A DNA stretch of 64,000 nt from Pseudofulvimonas gallinarii (GTDB lineage Bacteria; Pseudomonadota; Gammaproteobacteria; Xanthomonadales; UBA2363): assembly GCF_004343305.1 (NCBI RefSeq), contig NZ_SMAF01000011.1, positions 1-64,000 of the forward strand. The letters are read 5' to 3'. Shown piece after piece: positions 62,764 to 64,000 of this stretch (positions are counted from its first letter, which is position 1; every line of letters starts with the position of its first letter). The position numbers and the translations under genes were made by a program. A model generated the notes under the pieces. That model ran no database searches, had not been told where the DNA came from, and worked only from the letters and a program-made list of their open reading frames with translations.

Positions 62764-64000
62764 ATGGATGCCGCAGCCGCCGGATCCCTGATCGAGCGGC
62801 TGCGCGCCGGTATCGCGGCGCTGGCCGCACAGGAGGACGCCGCGTTCCGTGGCGGCGTGCCGGTCGCGGAACTGCTGGTGCTGCGCACGCACCATTTCGA
62901 CGCCAGCCTGCGCGAACTCTGGCAGGCACTGGCCGGCGAGCACGCCGCGCTGGCGCTGTTCGCCGTCGGCGGCTATGGCCGCGGCGAACTGTTTCCGCAA
63001 TCCGATCTGGACGTGCTGGTGCTCTGCGCCGCCGAGCCGGGCGTGCGTGAACGCCAGGCGATCGAGCAGTTCGTGTCGGCCCTCTGGGATGTCGGCCTGC
63101 GGCCCGGCCATTCGGTTCGCACCGCCGCCCAATGCACGCAGGCCGCCGCCGACATCACCGTCTGCACCGCGCTGATGGAAGCGCGCCAGTTGGCCGGCAA
63201 CAGCGCCGCAGCCGGGCATCTGGCGGCTGCGGTCGCGACCGACGTGGCGTGGCCACCCGACGATTACGCCCAGGCCAAGCTTGACGAGCTGGTCACGCGC
63301 CATGCCCGCTATGGCGACACCAGCTACAACCTCGAACCCAACCTCAAGGAAGGTCCGGGCGGACTGCGCGACATCCAGACCATCGCCTGGATCGCCCGCC
63401 GCGTGACCGGCAGCGCCGAGCCGTCGGACTGGATTGCCGCCGGGCTGGTCCGGGGCCGCGAATGGCAGCAGCTGGAACAGGCGCGCGACACCCTCGGGCG
63501 CCTGCGCATGGGACTGCACCTGGTGGCCGGCCGCGTCGAGGAGCGCCTGCTCTTCGACCACCAGCCGACGCTGGCGCAGATGCTCGGTTTCCGCGACCAG
63601 CATCGCGACAACCGTGCCGTCGAACAGATGATGCAGACCTACTTCCGCGCCGCCCTGGCGGTGCGCCGGGTGCTGGCGCGTTTCTCGGCGCGCTGGCGCG
63701 AAAGGCCGGGCAGCGATGCCCTCGGCCGCGAAGTCGAGCCGGGATTCATCGCCTGCGAAGACCGCCTGTCCTTTGCCGACATCCGGCAGCTGCAGGACGA
63801 TCCGGCGTCGCCGTTGCGGCTGTTCGCCTGCTGGCAGCGCCATCCGGAATTGCGCGAACTGGGCGCGGCGACGGCCGCCGCACTGGACCAGGCGGTGTCA
63901 GCGCGCGGTGCCGGCCTGGCCGAAGATGAAAACGCGCGCAGCGTATTCCTGGACATCCTGCGCGGCCCGCGCGTGGCCGAGACGCTGTCGCGCATGCACC
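62764..64000 (+). CDS. glnD: PII uridylyltransferase GlnD, 5' part (runs off window)
   Basis: From ATG 62764 the frame stays open to the last base (412 codons visible; full GlnD proteins are about 850-900). The nucleotidyltransferase motif is FAVGGYGRGELFPQSDLDVL, with the catalytic Asp pair in SDLDV. The segment YNLEPNLKEGPGGLRDIQT and GFRDQHRDNRAVEQMMQTYF are the family markers. GlnD modifies PII proteins to report glutamine status. The HD and ACT domains lie outside the window. The start is 10 bp after map, so they are probably co-transcribed. Confidence 0.95.
   Translation, partial: MDAAAAGSLIERLRAGIAALAAQEDAAFRGGVPVAELLVLRTHHFDASLRELWQALAGEHAALALFAVGGYGRGELFPQSDLDVLVLCAAEPGVRERQAIEQFVSALWDVGLRPGHSVRTAAQCTQAAADITVCTALMEARQLAGNSAAAGHLAAAVATDVAWPPDDYAQAKLDELVTRHARYGDTSYNLEPNLKEGPGGLRDIQTIAWIARRVTGSAEPSDWIAAGLVRGREWQQLEQARDTLGRLRMGLHLVAGRVEERLLFDHQPTLAQMLGFRDQHRDNRAVEQMMQTYFRAALAVRRVLARFSARWRERPGSDALGREVEPGFIACEDRLSFADIRQLQDDPASPLRLFACWQRHPELRELGAATAAALDQAVSARGAGLAEDENARSVFLDILRGPRVAETLSRMH

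Overview
The window is GC-rich bacterial DNA, roughly two-thirds GC by eye. It reads as a gammaproteobacterium of the Xanthomonadales/Lysobacterales type, perhaps close to Rhodanobacteraceae such as Dokdonella. That placement is inferred from gene content and style: a thrABC operon, rpsP-rimM-trmD-rplS, a prpB-prpC-acnD methylcitrate cluster, YheS, AidB, many secreted S8/S9/M28 hydrolases, and TAGAATGC-type -10 boxes. No rRNA is present, so the genus cannot be fixed.

Layout. 1-474: right end of an IS66-family element. 587-3883: beta-CASP metallo-beta-lactamase nuclease, a CAT-anticodon tRNA and a secreted M28 peptidase. 4024-14793 (minus strand): AidB-like dehydrogenase, a coupled GNAT/nitrilase pair, an S9 dipeptidyl peptidase, TypA/BipA and a lipoprotein whose C-terminus is a complete pilin-like domain. 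14896-17879: cyclophilin, class I aminotransferase and malate dehydrogenase, closed by a strong terminator. 18163-19802: small membrane protein divergent from an ECF sigma factor and its membrane partner. 19800-20465: foreign remnant of a nuclease-domain protein plus a palindromic repeat. 20486-21970: serine hydrolase.

22229-28479 is the most interesting region. A helix-turn-helix/citrate synthase fusion protein diverges from prpB-prpC-acnD. The 122-bp intergenic space holds an AT-rich block with two TTGAT/ATCAA dyads. I infer that the fusion is a metabolite-sensing regulator of propionate catabolism. acnD ends in a 15-bp minisatellite that runs into a bidirectional terminator shared with a convergent pirin gene.

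30079-37046: NTF2-like secreted protein, Bcr/CflA-type efflux pump and thrABC. 37047-38412: low-GC orphan gene and a 5'-truncated ISL3 transposase next to yheS. 40438-43903: two secreted hydrolases sharing an F-x-x-G-F motif. 44033-55167: Lhr helicase, the rpsP-rimM-trmD-rplS operon, Dps and HrpA. 55320-64000: DUF6311-like membrane protein, a small secreted protein, RelA, a membrane-anchored repeat protein, methionine aminopeptidase and the 5' part of glnD, which runs off the window.

Functional themes are propionate and TCA carbon flow (prp genes, mdh, aminotransferase), aspartate-family amino acid synthesis, translation and RNA metabolism, nitrogen and starvation signalling (relA, glnD, dps), and protein or peptide scavenging by exported peptidases.
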